The notes under the pieces are model-generated. The model was not told where the DNA came from and searched no databases. It worked only from the letters and a program-made list of their open reading frames with translations. Source: Flavobacteriaceae bacterium F08102 (lineage in GTDB: Bacteria > Bacteroidota > Bacteroidia > Flavobacteriales > Flavobacteriaceae). Taken from it: a stretch of 64,000 nt of DNA. Below are positions 20,989-30,506 of this stretch, piece by piece. The stretch spans positions 186,001 through 250,000 of the forward strand of contig JALKAY010000004.1 in the NCBI GenBank assembly GCA_023015935.1. Direction: 5' to 3'. The position numbers and the translations under genes were made by a program. Position 1 is the stretch's first letter. Each line of letters begins with the position of its first letter.

Positions 20989-22950
20989 CTAATTTTTTCC
21001 TTCAAATTGCGATCTTGCTTCGAGCTCTATATTCAACTCATTAATTCGACCTTCTACCTTTCGTTTAAAATCCGTATCGGCAATCGTCGCTACATTGTCT
21101 AAATAGCGAACTACCTCTTGTCGTCTAATCTCCGCAAAATTTAACCCCTTCATATTGGCTCGCATTAATTCTTGTAACATATTAAATTTTGTTTGATAAT
21201 CTTTTAAGAAGTAGCGTTCTGGATTTTCAAACCAATCTTTTTCCAAATCAAAATCTGTTAGGCGCAAAGAAATAGCCGACTGAATATTCCGTACATCTCT
21301 CGAGGAGAAAAAAGGAAAAATTTCTTGGATTTCTTTATACAACAATGCGTAAAATTCATGCGTCGAGGTCTTAGCCATTGATTCAATACGTTCATAAGCC
21401 GCTAAAACCCGTTCTTCTGTGGGTTTTTCAATACGATGTAAAATTTCGCCCATGTTTTTGACCAACCCTTGATCTTTTAAAAATTCATAATTCGTTGGAT
21501 GATCCATATTAACAAAATCGGGCATAGTTTCTTGTAATTTTCGCCACCACAAATAATCTTGATCTAAAAAGTCATGGGTTGAACGTGCTCCATCAATCTT
21601 AAATCTCCCTTGGACACGTGAAATAACTGCTTTGTCGAGCATTTCAGGGAGATTGGTAAAAAGTCCAATAGAACTATTTCCATAATTTACGGCATAGGCA
21701 CCTTCTGTATATCGCAAAAATACGCCAATCACTTCCTTTACCCCAGCAGAAACTCCATGTGTTGTCCGTTCTTGCAAATTATTCTCTGCATCGTCTATTG
21801 GCGCAAAAATGAGCTTTGTAGGGTCTTGTAAAGGTTTCATCCAATCGACCATTTTTTCAGCAGATCCACCTTGAAAAGTACTAATTAATGTATCTGGCAT
21901 TGGATGAAATAAGAATGGGATCTCCAAATGATCACAATGCTCTTTTAAGCGAGTTGCAATAGCAGCAATAAGCATACTTTTTCCCGTTCCAGGAATACCA
22001 TATCCCATAAACACAGGCATAAATCCACCCAATTCTTGGAACGGATTTTTCTTTGCCACGAAATCATAACTCAACATTCTTTCAGTAAGTCTACGTGCAA
22101 AATGTTTAGCATCTCGATTTCCAACAATTTGTTCAAAGCGAACGTTGTTAAATTCAACACTAATCGCCGCATCGGAAAATACCGTCTGCCACCCGTCAAT
22201 GACAAATTCTTCACCTTCGAGTTTATAACTTCGATCAACAATACAATTAGTATACTCTAACGTACTCTTTCTCAATCGAATCTCATCTAACAATGCTTCA
22301 AAATACACCACGGTAAAATCAAGCACATCCTTATCTGTATGAATAATATCTGGGTGTGATAAATATTTATCATAATAAAACAAGGCACACGAAATTGCTT
22401 TAAGTGGCGTGCGTAAGGACACTTCTGGAATTCCTGCGAATTTTTGTTTCATCACCGACACATCATTTGAAGCATGTGGTTTCAACATCCACTGAATCCT
22501 ATAGGCCATAGAAAACAACATAAAAGCCGAGGAAGTATGCATTTTACTCTCAAATTCTCGTTTTCCTTGATGATCCAAACTAGCACGACGTTCTAAAAGG
22601 CTCGAAAGCCCTGAAGCATCATTGTAACTGTCTTTAATCCACACCCCCAAAGTAAGTCCCTCTTGAACAGCGTATAAAGTTTGATTTAAATAAACAGGAA
22701 TGGCAATAGAGTCAGGTAATAATCGCTTTTTTAGGGCCAAGATGGTCTTAGACACTGATGTGACATGCATATTAGAACCGTTATTTGCTCTAGACAGATA
22801 CAAAAGAATAGAATCATCCTTTGGATTCTGATCTTTATTTTTAGCCCGTAAGCCTTGTTCCCATTGAATACTTTTTAAAAAACCTGAAGCTTCATCGCGA
22901 AGCATAGCTAGTTCGGCATTTTTTATTGGGAAGGTAGAATTATGTTCCAT
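20989..22950 (-). CDS. AAA+ ATPase of the classical (unfoldase-like) type
   Basis: 653 residues from the ATG at 22950 (a TTG lies 18 bases upstream). The N-terminal 300 residues match nothing I know. The AAA module has Walker A GIPGTGKS (318-325) and Walker B LIFAPIDDAE (380-389), with Asp-Asp rather than Asp-Glu before AE. A pore-loop-like STFQGGSAEKM (357-367) corresponds to the aromatic loop of CDC48/FtsH-type unfoldases. Sensor 1 is in LFTNLPEMLDKAVISRVQGRF, which also supplies candidate arginine fingers. The pore loop suggests a ring that threads or remodels a protein. Its neighbours include a coiled-coil protein and two membrane proteins. Confidence 0.82.
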   Translation of the reverse strand: MEHNSTFPIKNAELAMLRDEASGFLKSIQWEQGLRAKNKDQNPKDDSILLYLSRANNGSNMHVTSVSKTILALKKRLLPDSIAIPVYLNQTLYAVQEGLTLGVWIKDSYNDASGLSSLLERRASLDHQGKREFESKMHTSSAFMLFSMAYRIQWMLKPHASNDVSVMKQKFAGIPEVSLRTPLKAISCALFYYDKYLSHPDIIHTDKDVLDFTVVYFEALLDEIRLRKSTLEYTNCIVDRSYKLEGEEFVIDGWQTVFSDAAISVEFNNVRFEQIVGNRDAKHFARRLTERMLSYDFVAKKNPFQELGGFMPVFMGYGIPGTGKSMLIAAIATRLKEHCDHLEIPFLFHPMPDTLISTFQGGSAEKMVDWMKPLQDPTKLIFAPIDDAENNLQERTTHGVSAGVKEVIGVFLRYTEGAYAVNYGNSSIGLFTNLPEMLDKAVISRVQGRFKIDGARSTHDFLDQDYLWWRKLQETMPDFVNMDHPTNYEFLKDQGLVKNMGEILHRIEKPTEERVLAAYERIESMAKTSTHEFYALLYKEIQEIFPFFSSRDVRNIQSAISLRLTDFDLEKDWFENPERYFLKDYQTKFNMLQELMRANMKGLNFAEIRRQEVVRYLDNVATIADTDFKRKVEGRINELNIELEARSQFEGKN

Positions 22951-23027
22951 TTTTTTAATAGGTGTCAATTAGGTTTATCAGCAAGGTTTGACAATTCCTC
23001 ATTGATGATAATCTAGAATCGCATGAC

Positions 23028-24080
23028 TTAGGGTATACTTGCGAGTAACATAGGGGCTTTAGCTAACCCATTCATGTATTCTTTATTTTTATTTTCTAAA
23101 AGTTGTACAATACGATGGGGTGCAAAGACATAACGTGATTGTTGAACCTCGTTCCAATGTTGTAAGGTTTTTCTTGAGAAAAAACCACCTTCCTCAAAGG
23201 TACTTCCTGCGCTAACTTCATCTATCGATAAAGATAAGGCATACGAAGATAAGGGAATCTCTTTTTTCACGATCCCTTCAATAATACTATGGGTTAATGC
23301 ATGCTCATCTTTCGCAAAAATATTGTGAAATGGTCCCAAGTCAATACGTTTTATATGCCGCGGCCTCACTTTTTCCAATCGGCGGTCAATGGTATATGCC
23401 ATGGTGTCTAATGGCATTTCACGATCTGCTGTTTGTTTTAATACTGCATAGATTTCTTGTTTATGCGCTTGAATATTTTTCCCCTCATAGTCAAAATACA
23501 TATAACAAATAAAAGGTCTATTATGAGCTACATCATAAAAACTCCAACTTGTCATATACTGTGTTGAATTCGCTGGCGAATCAATAATTTTACCTTGCGC
23601 AAAGCGATTAAAAATATATTCCTTCTTCACAGAGGTATAATAAATCACCGACGCTGCTTGAAAGAGTCTATCTTTTTTTATTGTTTGTTTTTTAACCAAT
23701 AATTGATCTAAAAATTCTGCTTTTAAGGTATCAATATCCGTTAATTTAGCTAAGTAATTATTTTTTAAAGACAAATCATTGTAGAGATAGCGAAACTCTA
23801 AGTAATTAGGAAATCCAGAATTAGTCAAATCAACTTTCATATGATCTTCAGGATCATACATATACTTAATCCGCATTGCCTCAATAGAATAGAGCAACAA
23901 ATCTGCATATTGTTTAAAAAATATTAGTTCTTGTTGGGTACACAAACGATTTTGTTGCATACTTACAATGAGTTCCTTTAAGGCGAAATCTACCATTTTA
24001 TGGTAAAATACATATTGATCTTTGGAATCTAACTTAGCAGAATCTAAAGGGGATACAATGTGGTTAATAGACATATTCAT
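23028..24080 (-). CDS. Uncharacterised 350-residue protein of the AAA ATPase cluster
   Basis: A soluble, mostly helical protein starting MNMSINHIVSPLDSAKLDSKD (a second ATG lies two codons later). It contains the aromatic stretch YMTSWSFYDVAHNRPFICYMYFDYEG and a conserved-looking IKRIDLGPFHNIFAKDEHAL. No signal peptide, membrane helix or catalytic motif is seen. It lies between the coiled-coil gene (97 bp upstream) and the AAA ATPase gene (77 bp downstream). Family unknown. Confidence 0.75.
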   Translation of the reverse strand: MNMSINHIVSPLDSAKLDSKDQYVFYHKMVDFALKELIVSMQQNRLCTQQELIFFKQYADLLLYSIEAMRIKYMYDPEDHMKVDLTNSGFPNYLEFRYLYNDLSLKNNYLAKLTDIDTLKAEFLDQLLVKKQTIKKDRLFQAASVIYYTSVKKEYIFNRFAQGKIIDSPANSTQYMTSWSFYDVAHNRPFICYMYFDYEGKNIQAHKQEIYAVLKQTADREMPLDTMAYTIDRRLEKVRPRHIKRIDLGPFHNIFAKDEHALTHSIIEGIVKKEIPLSSYALSLSIDEVSAGSTFEEGGFFSRKTLQHWNEVQQSRYVFAPHRIVQLLENKNKEYMNGLAKAPMLLASIP

Positions 24081-24177
24081 CAGGGTTAAACGAACGTTAT
24101 AATGGCTTTATACATGCGAGGTTAAGTCAAAAAAAACGATGTTTCATTAAAATCGATTTCAGCTACCTTATATTGTT

Positions 24178-25521
24178 TTAGCCCAGTAAGTCATTCTCAC
24201 CCGAAGACGTATCCTTTTCAGGGGGTAAATCCCCTTTGTTTCCACCAGAACTCGTTGCATCAGCTTTATAATAATCTTCAAAGATTTCCTTCATATCAAT
24301 GCCATATCGATCAGCAAAATTCTTTTGAATATCTTTATCTTTTTCTCTTATTTCCTGTAAAGCTTCAGCATAACTACCATAGACCCCTTGCATAACTTTC
24401 TCATGTACAGGGATATTATCCATCATTGCTTGTCTTGCTTTGGCGCTTGCAGTATGCATAGAAGCTAATGTTTCTCCAATATGCTCATCAGTTTTAACAC
24501 CTAAATGCTCTAGAATTGCAGCGAACTCTTGATCTGTCCGAGCTTTCAGCGCAACAACATACCCATCATAATATTTAAGTCGCTCTTCAGTATCACTTTT
24601 TAATTTTGCTCTATGAGTTTGTAAGTTACTTCTCAATGATGTTAATACTTTAATGGTTAGATTGTGTTTATGAACAAAACTGTCCTTTGAAGCCGCTAAA
24701 GTTGTGTAGGCATTTTTAAGTCCTTCCAACTCTTCAACTTTCTGCTCTATCGTAGTAACCTTCCCAATAGCCTCTGCATACGCAGAGGTTTGTTTATCTG
24801 CAATTTCTTCCAATTCTTGACGTGCTTGTTTTAAAAGTGCATATTGCGCTTCGAGTTGCCCTTCAACTTCTTTCTTTTTCTGTAGTGCTTTAGCATGGTT
24901 ATTTGTTGCTTCAACAATGGCTGATTGCAATTTATCTTCTACCTCTTTGATTTCTACCTCACGATTTTTCAACCGCGTTACTGCGGCTTGACTTTTATAC
25001 GACAATTCATTTAATAAGGTCTGAATATCTGCACTTTCGATTCGCGTTTGAAACATCGCTTTTGCTTTATTGTCTGCTGCTTCACGTATTTTTTGCTTTT
25101 CTTTGAGCTCTACTTCGGCACGCGCAATCTTACTTTTTCTACCCCATAAATTGTTCCACCAAGTATCGGGCTTGTTTTGTGCATCTTCTAATTCAATCTT
25201 AGCACGTTCTAAACTTTTCTGTGCATCGTCTATCACCTTTTGCTCTTCTGCATTAAGCGATGAGAAATTTTCAAAAATAATCCCTACTTCATCTTGGTAG
25301 TCTGTTAAATCTTTAATTGCATCTAAGAGTGTAGTCCGATCTTTTTCAGCCATATGCACCACATCATCTAATGTAGCATTTAATATTTTTTGCCGTACTT
25401 CAGGATTGTCTTCCTGTGCCAATTTCGACTTCATGGTATCAATAGCTTTCCCCCAATTTACATCTACTTTAGCTTGTTTATCATTGGTATTTGTTTCTAA
25501 TAAGTCAAAATTATCGGACAT
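24178..25521 (-). CDS. Long coiled-coil protein, first gene of the AAA ATPase cluster
   Basis: 447 residues, no signal peptide or membrane helix. The N-terminus (MSDNFDLLETNTNDKQAKVD) leads into a helical domain. Heptad-rich coiled coil follows from about 95 to 330, broken by an aromatic turn WWNNLWGRKSK near 125. The C-terminus is Gly/Ser/Asp-rich and ends ENDLLG, echoing the DLLE of the N-terminus. Homologues in Flavobacteriaceae are, as I recall, labelled microtubule-binding protein on coiled-coil similarity only, which is not a function. A distant likeness to TelA toxic-anion proteins is possible (see PEVRQKILNATLDDVV) but unproven. Confidence 0.78.
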   Translation of the reverse strand: MSDNFDLLETNTNDKQAKVDVNWGKAIDTMKSKLAQEDNPEVRQKILNATLDDVVHMAEKDRTTLLDAIKDLTDYQDEVGIIFENFSSLNAEEQKVIDDAQKSLERAKIELEDAQNKPDTWWNNLWGRKSKIARAEVELKEKQKIREAADNKAKAMFQTRIESADIQTLLNELSYKSQAAVTRLKNREVEIKEVEDKLQSAIVEATNNHAKALQKKKEVEGQLEAQYALLKQARQELEEIADKQTSAYAEAIGKVTTIEQKVEELEGLKNAYTTLAASKDSFVHKHNLTIKVLTSLRSNLQTHRAKLKSDTEERLKYYDGYVVALKARTDQEFAAILEHLGVKTDEHIGETLASMHTASAKARQAMMDNIPVHEKVMQGVYGSYAEALQEIREKDKDIQKNFADRYGIDMKEIFEDYYKADATSSGGNKGDLPPEKDTSSGENDLLG

Positions 25522-25959
25522 GGCAAGGTTTATTTTTAGTTATATTTTGTTAAGGTTCAATATACTTGGAGCAATTTAGTGAAAATATTTATTGAATATT
25601 GTGTAAATCGCTATTTATAAGTAACATAATACAGGTATTTGTTACAAACATTTCCTTTTTGCTCAATCGTATTTGTTTTAGCCAATTTAGGTTCTCCAAG
25701 TATTTCAAAATCTCAAAGCATCCCAAGCTCAGAAAAATGTTTCTATTTTTTTAACACACGCAAGCCATAGTCCTCTTTCATATATTCACCTAAAATTAAA
25801 AGCCCCAAACATCTTCAAACCCTCTTTCTTATCCTTCCAAGGGAGTTAATCCACCGTACCATGAATTGACAAACTCATTTTACTAATGCTTGAATTCATA
25901 CGAATAGTAGAACTTAAGTTTTGGAAACTTTTGTACTTTAGCACCAAATAAAATTGTCA
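25522..25959. other. Divergent intergenic region
   Basis: It separates the start of the AAA ATPase cluster (minus) from the carboxyltransferase gene (plus), so it must hold both promoters. For the plus gene a near-consensus -7, TACTTTAG, lies at 25935-25942. No full TANNTTTG was found for the minus-strand cluster, and no gene, hairpin or ATGAY-N4-RTCAT site was seen. Confidence 0.4.
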
Positions 25960-27588
25960 ATGGATATCAATTTTAACAAGAATGAAGATCACAACAAATT
26001 AAGTGTCACTGCGCTTCATAGAAAACTGCAAGAAGTCTACAAAGGTGGCGGTAGCAAACGAATAGAAAAACTCCATGCAAAAGGGAAAATGACCGCAAGG
26101 GAACGCATTGCATACTTACTTGACCCTAATAAAACAAGCATAGAAATAGCGGCATTTGCTGGAGATAAAATGTATGAAGAACACGGAGGCTGTCCGTCAG
26201 GAGGTGTTATTGTAAAAATGGGCTATGTTCAAGGCAAACAATGTATTGTCGTTGCGAACGATGCTACGGTAAAAGCGGGATCTTGGTTTCCAATTACGGC
26301 AAAGAAAAACTTAAGAGCTCAGGAAATTGCCATTGAAAATAGATTACCAATCATATACTTAGTTGACTCTGCAGGTGTTTACCTACCCATGCAGGATGAA
26401 ATTTTCCCAGATAAAGAGCACTTTGGTCGAATCTTTCGAAACAATGCAATTATGAGTAGTATGGGAATTACGCAAATCTCTGCAGTGATGGGAAGCTGTG
26501 TTGCCGGAGGAGCTTACCTTCCTATCATGAGTGATGAAGCATTAATTGTAGACAAGACTGGAAGTATTTTTTTAGCTGGCAGTTACCTTGTAAAAGCGGC
26601 TATTGGTGAAAGTATAGATAATGAGACCCTTGGAGGAGCCACTACCCATTGTGAAATATCTGGCGTAACTGATTATAAATCGAAAGATGACAAAGATGCC
26701 CTAGATACAATAAAAAATATCATGGGTAAAATTGGGGCGTTTGAAAAAGCGGGCTTTAATCGTATTAAAGCTCAAGTTCCGACCAAAAATCCTGAAGAAA
26801 TTTATGGTATACTTCCCAAATCTCGCGCAGAACAATACGACATGTATAGTATCATTGAGCGCTTGGTTGATGAATCAACCTTTGACGAGTACAAGGCTGG
26901 TTATGGGAAAACCATCATTACGGCATACGCTAGAATAGATGGATGGGCTGTGGGAATTGTTGCTAACCAACGAAAAGTAGTGAAAACAAGTAAAGGTGAA
27001 ATGCAATTTGGAGGGGTCATTTACTCTGACAGTGCAGATAAGGCAACCCGATTTATTGCCAATTGTAATCAAAAGAAAATCCCTTTGGTCTTTTTACAAG
27101 ATGTTACTGGATTTATGGTAGGGAGTAAATCAGAACATGGAGGTATTATCAAAGATGGTGCTAAAATGGTGAATGCTGTAAGCAATTCAGTAGTACCCAA
27201 ATTCACCGTAGTGATAGGTAATTCTTATGGTGCCGGAAATTACGCTATGTGTGGAAAAGCCTATGATCCACGATTAATTGTAGCTTGGCCAAGTGCCGAA
27301 TTAGCTGTTATGAGTGGTGCTTCTGCGGCTAAAGTTCTATTACAAATTGAAAAAGCTTCCTTAGAAAAAAAAGGTGAAAAAATCACCAAAGAGAAAGAAG
27401 ATGAACTCTATAATAAAATAAAAGACCGCTATGACAACCAAGTTTCCCCCTACTATGCGGCAGCTAGGCTTTGGACCGATGCGGTGATTGACCCGCTTGA
27501 TACAAGAACTTGGATCAGTATGGGAATTGAAGCAGCTAACCACGCCCCTATCGAAAAGAAATTTAATTTAGGAATCTTACAAGTATAA
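25960..27588 (+). CDS. Acyl-CoA carboxylase carboxyltransferase (beta) subunit
   Basis: 542 residues from the ATG at 25960; a TTG two codons earlier is less likely. Both crotonase-fold halves are present: MTARERIAYLLDP, HGGCPSGGVIVKMG and MGSCVAGGAYLPIMSDEA in the N half; GGIIKDGAKMVNAVS, GNSYGAGNYAMCGKAYDP and the C-terminal VMSGASAAKVL in the C half. Length and motifs match the biotin-dependent carboxylases acting on methylcrotonyl-, geranyl- or propionyl-CoA; VMSGASAA at the C half fits the methylcrotonyl/acyl group. No biotin carboxylase or carrier gene is adjacent, so the substrate is open. Confidence 0.9.
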   Translation: MDINFNKNEDHNKLSVTALHRKLQEVYKGGGSKRIEKLHAKGKMTARERIAYLLDPNKTSIEIAAFAGDKMYEEHGGCPSGGVIVKMGYVQGKQCIVVANDATVKAGSWFPITAKKNLRAQEIAIENRLPIIYLVDSAGVYLPMQDEIFPDKEHFGRIFRNNAIMSSMGITQISAVMGSCVAGGAYLPIMSDEALIVDKTGSIFLAGSYLVKAAIGESIDNETLGGATTHCEISGVTDYKSKDDKDALDTIKNIMGKIGAFEKAGFNRIKAQVPTKNPEEIYGILPKSRAEQYDMYSIIERLVDESTFDEYKAGYGKTIITAYARIDGWAVGIVANQRKVVKTSKGEMQFGGVIYSDSADKATRFIANCNQKKIPLVFLQDVTGFMVGSKSEHGGIIKDGAKMVNAVSNSVVPKFTVVIGNSYGAGNYAMCGKAYDPRLIVAWPSAELAVMSGASAAKVLLQIEKASLEKKGEKITKEKEDELYNKIKDRYDNQVSPYYAAARLWTDAVIDPLDTRTWISMGIEAANHAPIEKKFNLGILQV

Positions 27589-27732
27589 TACGGTTCCTTA
27601 GAAAAAAGTAAATAAATACAATGAATGGCTCGCTATTTCTTGCTACAACGCACCCGTAAAAGCAATTAAACATCGGGCAATAAAATTAACAAGTAAACTC
27701 ACGGACAAAAAAACTCACAAACTCAAAACTTT

Positions 27733-28458
27733 ATGGGAAGAGCATTTGAATTCAGAAAAGCTAGAAAAATGAAACGCTGGTCAGCAATGGCCAAAACCTT
27801 TACACGGATTGGTAAAGATATTGTCATGGCGGTTAAAGAAGGAGGCCCCAATCCGGAATCGAACTCACGACTTAGGGTGGTTATTCAAAATGCAAAGGCG
27901 GCTAATATGCCGAAAGACAATATAGAACGTGCCATCAAAAAAGCATCAGAAAAGGACACGGCCAATTACAAAGAAGTATTGTTTGAGGGATATGCCCCAC
28001 ATGGGATTGCTGTGTTAGTAGAAACTGCTACTGACAATAACAATCGTACAGTTGCCAATGTACGTGCAGCCTTTAACAAATGTGATGGTACCCTTGGAAC
28101 CTCAGGTTCTGTAGCCTTTATGTTTGATCACACGTGTAATTTTAGAGTCAAAGCGGCAGATATTAAAATGGACATGGAAGAATTAGAATTAGCGCTTATT
28201 GATTTTGAAGTAGAAGAAATTTTTGAAGAAGACGACGACATCGTGATTTACGCACCTTTTGAACAGTTTGGAGCTATTCAAAAATATTTAGATGATCACC
28301 ATATTGAAATTCAATCTTCAGATTTTGAGCGCATTCCAACAACCACTAAAAAACTTGACCCTGAAGCGCAGGCTGATGTTGAAAAATTAATAGAAAAATT
28401 AGAAGAGGAAGATGACGTAAACCATGTCTATCACTCCATGGAAATTCAAGGAGAATAA
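27733..28458 (+). CDS. YebC/PmpR family protein (TACO1 family)
   Basis: 241 residues with the family N-terminus (MGRAFEFRKARKMKRWSAMA) and the block GGPNPESNSRLRVVIQNAKAANMPKDNIERAIKKA. TACO1-family proteins have been described as transcription regulators and, more recently, as ribosome-associated factors that ease translation of proline-rich stretches; I cannot choose between these from sequence. It is followed 59 bp later by tsaE. Confidence 0.93.
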   Translation: MGRAFEFRKARKMKRWSAMAKTFTRIGKDIVMAVKEGGPNPESNSRLRVVIQNAKAANMPKDNIERAIKKASEKDTANYKEVLFEGYAPHGIAVLVETATDNNNRTVANVRAAFNKCDGTLGTSGSVAFMFDHTCNFRVKAADIKMDMEELELALIDFEVEEIFEEDDDIVIYAPFEQFGAIQKYLDDHHIEIQSSDFERIPTTTKKLDPEAQADVEKLIEKLEEEDDVNHVYHSMEIQGE

Positions 28459-28517
28459 CCTAAAATAGTACAAGAAGTAAAGCTTCTTATCGTTTTCTAT
28501 ATCACTATCTTATACTT

Positions 28518-28925
28518 ATGGATGAATGTTTTAATTTAGTACAACTCCCTGAAATTGCGGCGCGACTTATAAAAACGAGTACCTCGAAACAACTCCTATT
28601 TTACGGAGAAATGGGGGTTGGAAAAACCACACTTATCAAAGAAATTATTCAACAATTAGGTGTTGAAGACACGGTGAGTTCCCCTACCTATTCACTCGTA
28701 AATGTATATGAAACTAACGAAGGTTCAGCGGTATATCACTTTGACTTTTACCGTATAAACGACGAAGAAGAAGCTTTAGATATGGGGATAGATGAATATC
28801 TTGACAGTCCGCATTGGTGTTTTATTGAATGGCCTGAAAGAATTAAAAATTTACTACCTTTAAATGCGCTAGAAATTCATTTATCACTTGAAGCGGATGG
28901 AAAACGACGTATTAAGACCAACTAA
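28518..28925 (+). CDS. tsaE: tRNA threonylcarbamoyladenosine biosynthesis ATPase TsaE
   Basis: 135 residues, the usual size. The P-loop GEMGVGKTT (about 34-42), DTVSSPTYSLVNVYE, the HFDFYR motif and FIEWPER are diagnostic. With TsaB, TsaC/D it makes the t6A modification of tRNAs that read ANN codons. It ends 3 nt before the alanine dehydrogenase start codon, a layout that points to co-transcription. Confidence 0.95.
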   Translation: MDECFNLVQLPEIAARLIKTSTSKQLLFYGEMGVGKTTLIKEIIQQLGVEDTVSSPTYSLVNVYETNEGSAVYHFDFYRINDEEEALDMGIDEYLDSPHWCFIEWPERIKNLLPLNALEIHLSLEADGKRRIKTN

Positions 28926-28928
28926 ACC

Positions 28929-30128
28929 ATGAGTAAACAATATTCCCCATTCAGCAAAGAGGAGCTACTCCCCAAGCCTGAAATGCTTGAAATAGACCGA
29001 CAGAAAGGTGAGCTTTTTATTGGAATTCCAAAAGAAACACACCTTCAAGAAAAAAGGATTTGCTTAACACCTGATGCGGTTGCAGCATTAACAAGTCATG
29101 GACACCGAATTATCATTGAATCGGGCGCAGGAGAAGGTGCTAATTTTAACGACATTGAATATGCAGAAGCGGGTGCAAAAATTAGTTATGATGCCGAAGA
29201 AGCGTTTGGTTGTAATTTAATTTTAAAAGTAGAACCACCTTCTATTAAAGAGATAGACTACATCAATCCTCAAAGCACCCTATTTTCAGCTTTACAACTC
29301 AAAACCCAGAACAAAAATTATTTCGAAGCGTTGGCCAAAAAGCGAATTACCGCAATCGCATTTGATTTTATCGCTGATGAACACGGGGTTTTTCCTGTGG
29401 TAAAATCGCTCAGTGAAATTGCTGGAATTTCTTCTATTTTAATTGCGGCTGAACTCATGAATAATTGCGGCGAAGGAAACGGATTATTACTCGGTAATAT
29501 TGGCGGTGTAGCACCTCCAGATGTGGTCATTCTTGGAGCTGGAACCGTTGGACAATTTGCAGCTAGATCAGCCCTTGGTTTAGGAGCACAAGTAAAAATA
29601 TTTGACAATTCTATAACTAAACTAAGACGCTTACAACACAATCTCGGTCAAGCTGTTTACACATCAACCATCCAACCCAAAACCCTTCAAAAGGCATTAA
29701 TGCGTTGTGACGTTGCCATTGGAGCAATTAGAGGGGAAACCCGTACGCCGGTGGTCGTTACCGAAGAAATGGTAGAACAAATGAAGGATGGAGCAGTCAT
29801 TGTAGATGTAAGTATTGACAGTGGAGGATGCTTTGAAACTTCTGAAGTAACCAGTCATGATGCCCCAGTATTTATCAAACATGGCATCATACATTATTGC
29901 GTTCCAAACATTCCATCGCGTTACGCTCGAACAGCCTCTTTATCAATCAGCAACATCTTTACACCCTACTTACTAAATATTGGTGATGAAGGAGGGATAG
30001 AAAATTGTGCTCGATTTGATAAAAGTTTGCGAAAAGGGATGTACTTTTACCACGGAATTTTGACCAACAAAGCTGTGGCCGACTGGTTTGGTTTACCCTA
30101 TAGAGATATCAACTTATTGATTATATAA
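28929..30128 (+). CDS. ald: Alanine dehydrogenase
   Basis: 399 residues, about 25 longer than typical Ald because of an N-terminal extension (MSKQYSPFSKEELLPKPEML). It converts L-alanine and NAD+ reversibly to pyruvate, ammonia and NADH. Seen: the substrate-binding IGIPKETHLQEKRICLTPD, the Rossmann motif VVILGAGTVGQFAARSALGLG (about 198-218), and DVSIDSGGCFETS with YCVPNIPSRYARTAS near the C-terminus. Close spacing suggests one operon with tsaE and the small hypothetical gene 3 nt downstream. Confidence 0.92.
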   Translation: MSKQYSPFSKEELLPKPEMLEIDRQKGELFIGIPKETHLQEKRICLTPDAVAALTSHGHRIIIESGAGEGANFNDIEYAEAGAKISYDAEEAFGCNLILKVEPPSIKEIDYINPQSTLFSALQLKTQNKNYFEALAKKRITAIAFDFIADEHGVFPVVKSLSEIAGISSILIAAELMNNCGEGNGLLLGNIGGVAPPDVVILGAGTVGQFAARSALGLGAQVKIFDNSITKLRRLQHNLGQAVYTSTIQPKTLQKALMRCDVAIGAIRGETRTPVVVTEEMVEQMKDGAVIVDVSIDSGGCFETSEVTSHDAPVFIKHGIIHYCVPNIPSRYARTASLSISNIFTPYLLNIGDEGGIENCARFDKSLRKGMYFYHGILTNKAVADWFGLPYRDINLLII

Positions 30129-30131
30129 CAA

Positions 30132-30506
30132 ATGGACTTGAAACGTAGATTTCTTTTCTTCGGATTTGGCTTTACCTTAGGAATTTTTTTATTATTCTTT
30201 TTTTTAAATGGTAAAAATGCCTCGTGCAATTACCTTCCGAATGCACGAATGCTAGAAATATTACGTAATAAAGAACGTCTTTACACCGATGAAGTAAAAC
30301 AATTAATGCAAGAAAAAAATATCGATTCTGCAGCCATAGCATTGATGCTAATACAAGGAGATATTGATTTTTCAAAAAGCAAAGTGAGACAAGAGCCTTG
30401 TCGGTACTATTGGATTGATGGCTATCTCTTGGAAAAAGAAGCTTCAATTTATGTCCAAAATTGTGATTCTACAGTCACCATACAAGAAATCCACTTGAAT
30501 CAATAA
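30132..30506 (+). CDS. Small single-pass membrane protein, DUF4258-like
   Basis: 124 residues with an N-terminal membrane helix (about 5-25, Phe-rich: FFGFGFTLGIFLLFFFL) and a short soluble domain (NYLPNARMLEILRNKERLYTDEV...CRYYWIDGYL...). I recall such genes following ald in Flavobacteriaceae with a DUF4258 label; that is memory, not shown here. It overlaps the end of the convergent Rrf2 gene by 7 nt. Confidence 0.7.
   Translation: MDLKRRFLFFGFGFTLGIFLLFFFLNGKNASCNYLPNARMLEILRNKERLYTDEVKQLMQEKNIDSAAIALMLIQGDIDFSKSKVRQEPCRYYWIDGYLLEKEASIYVQNCDSTVTIQEIHLNQ

Noticed and set aside
24178-25521. TelA tellurite-resistance identity for the coiled-coil protein
   Set aside because: Only a short stretch resembles TelA; the rest is generic coiled coil and no ter genes are nearby.
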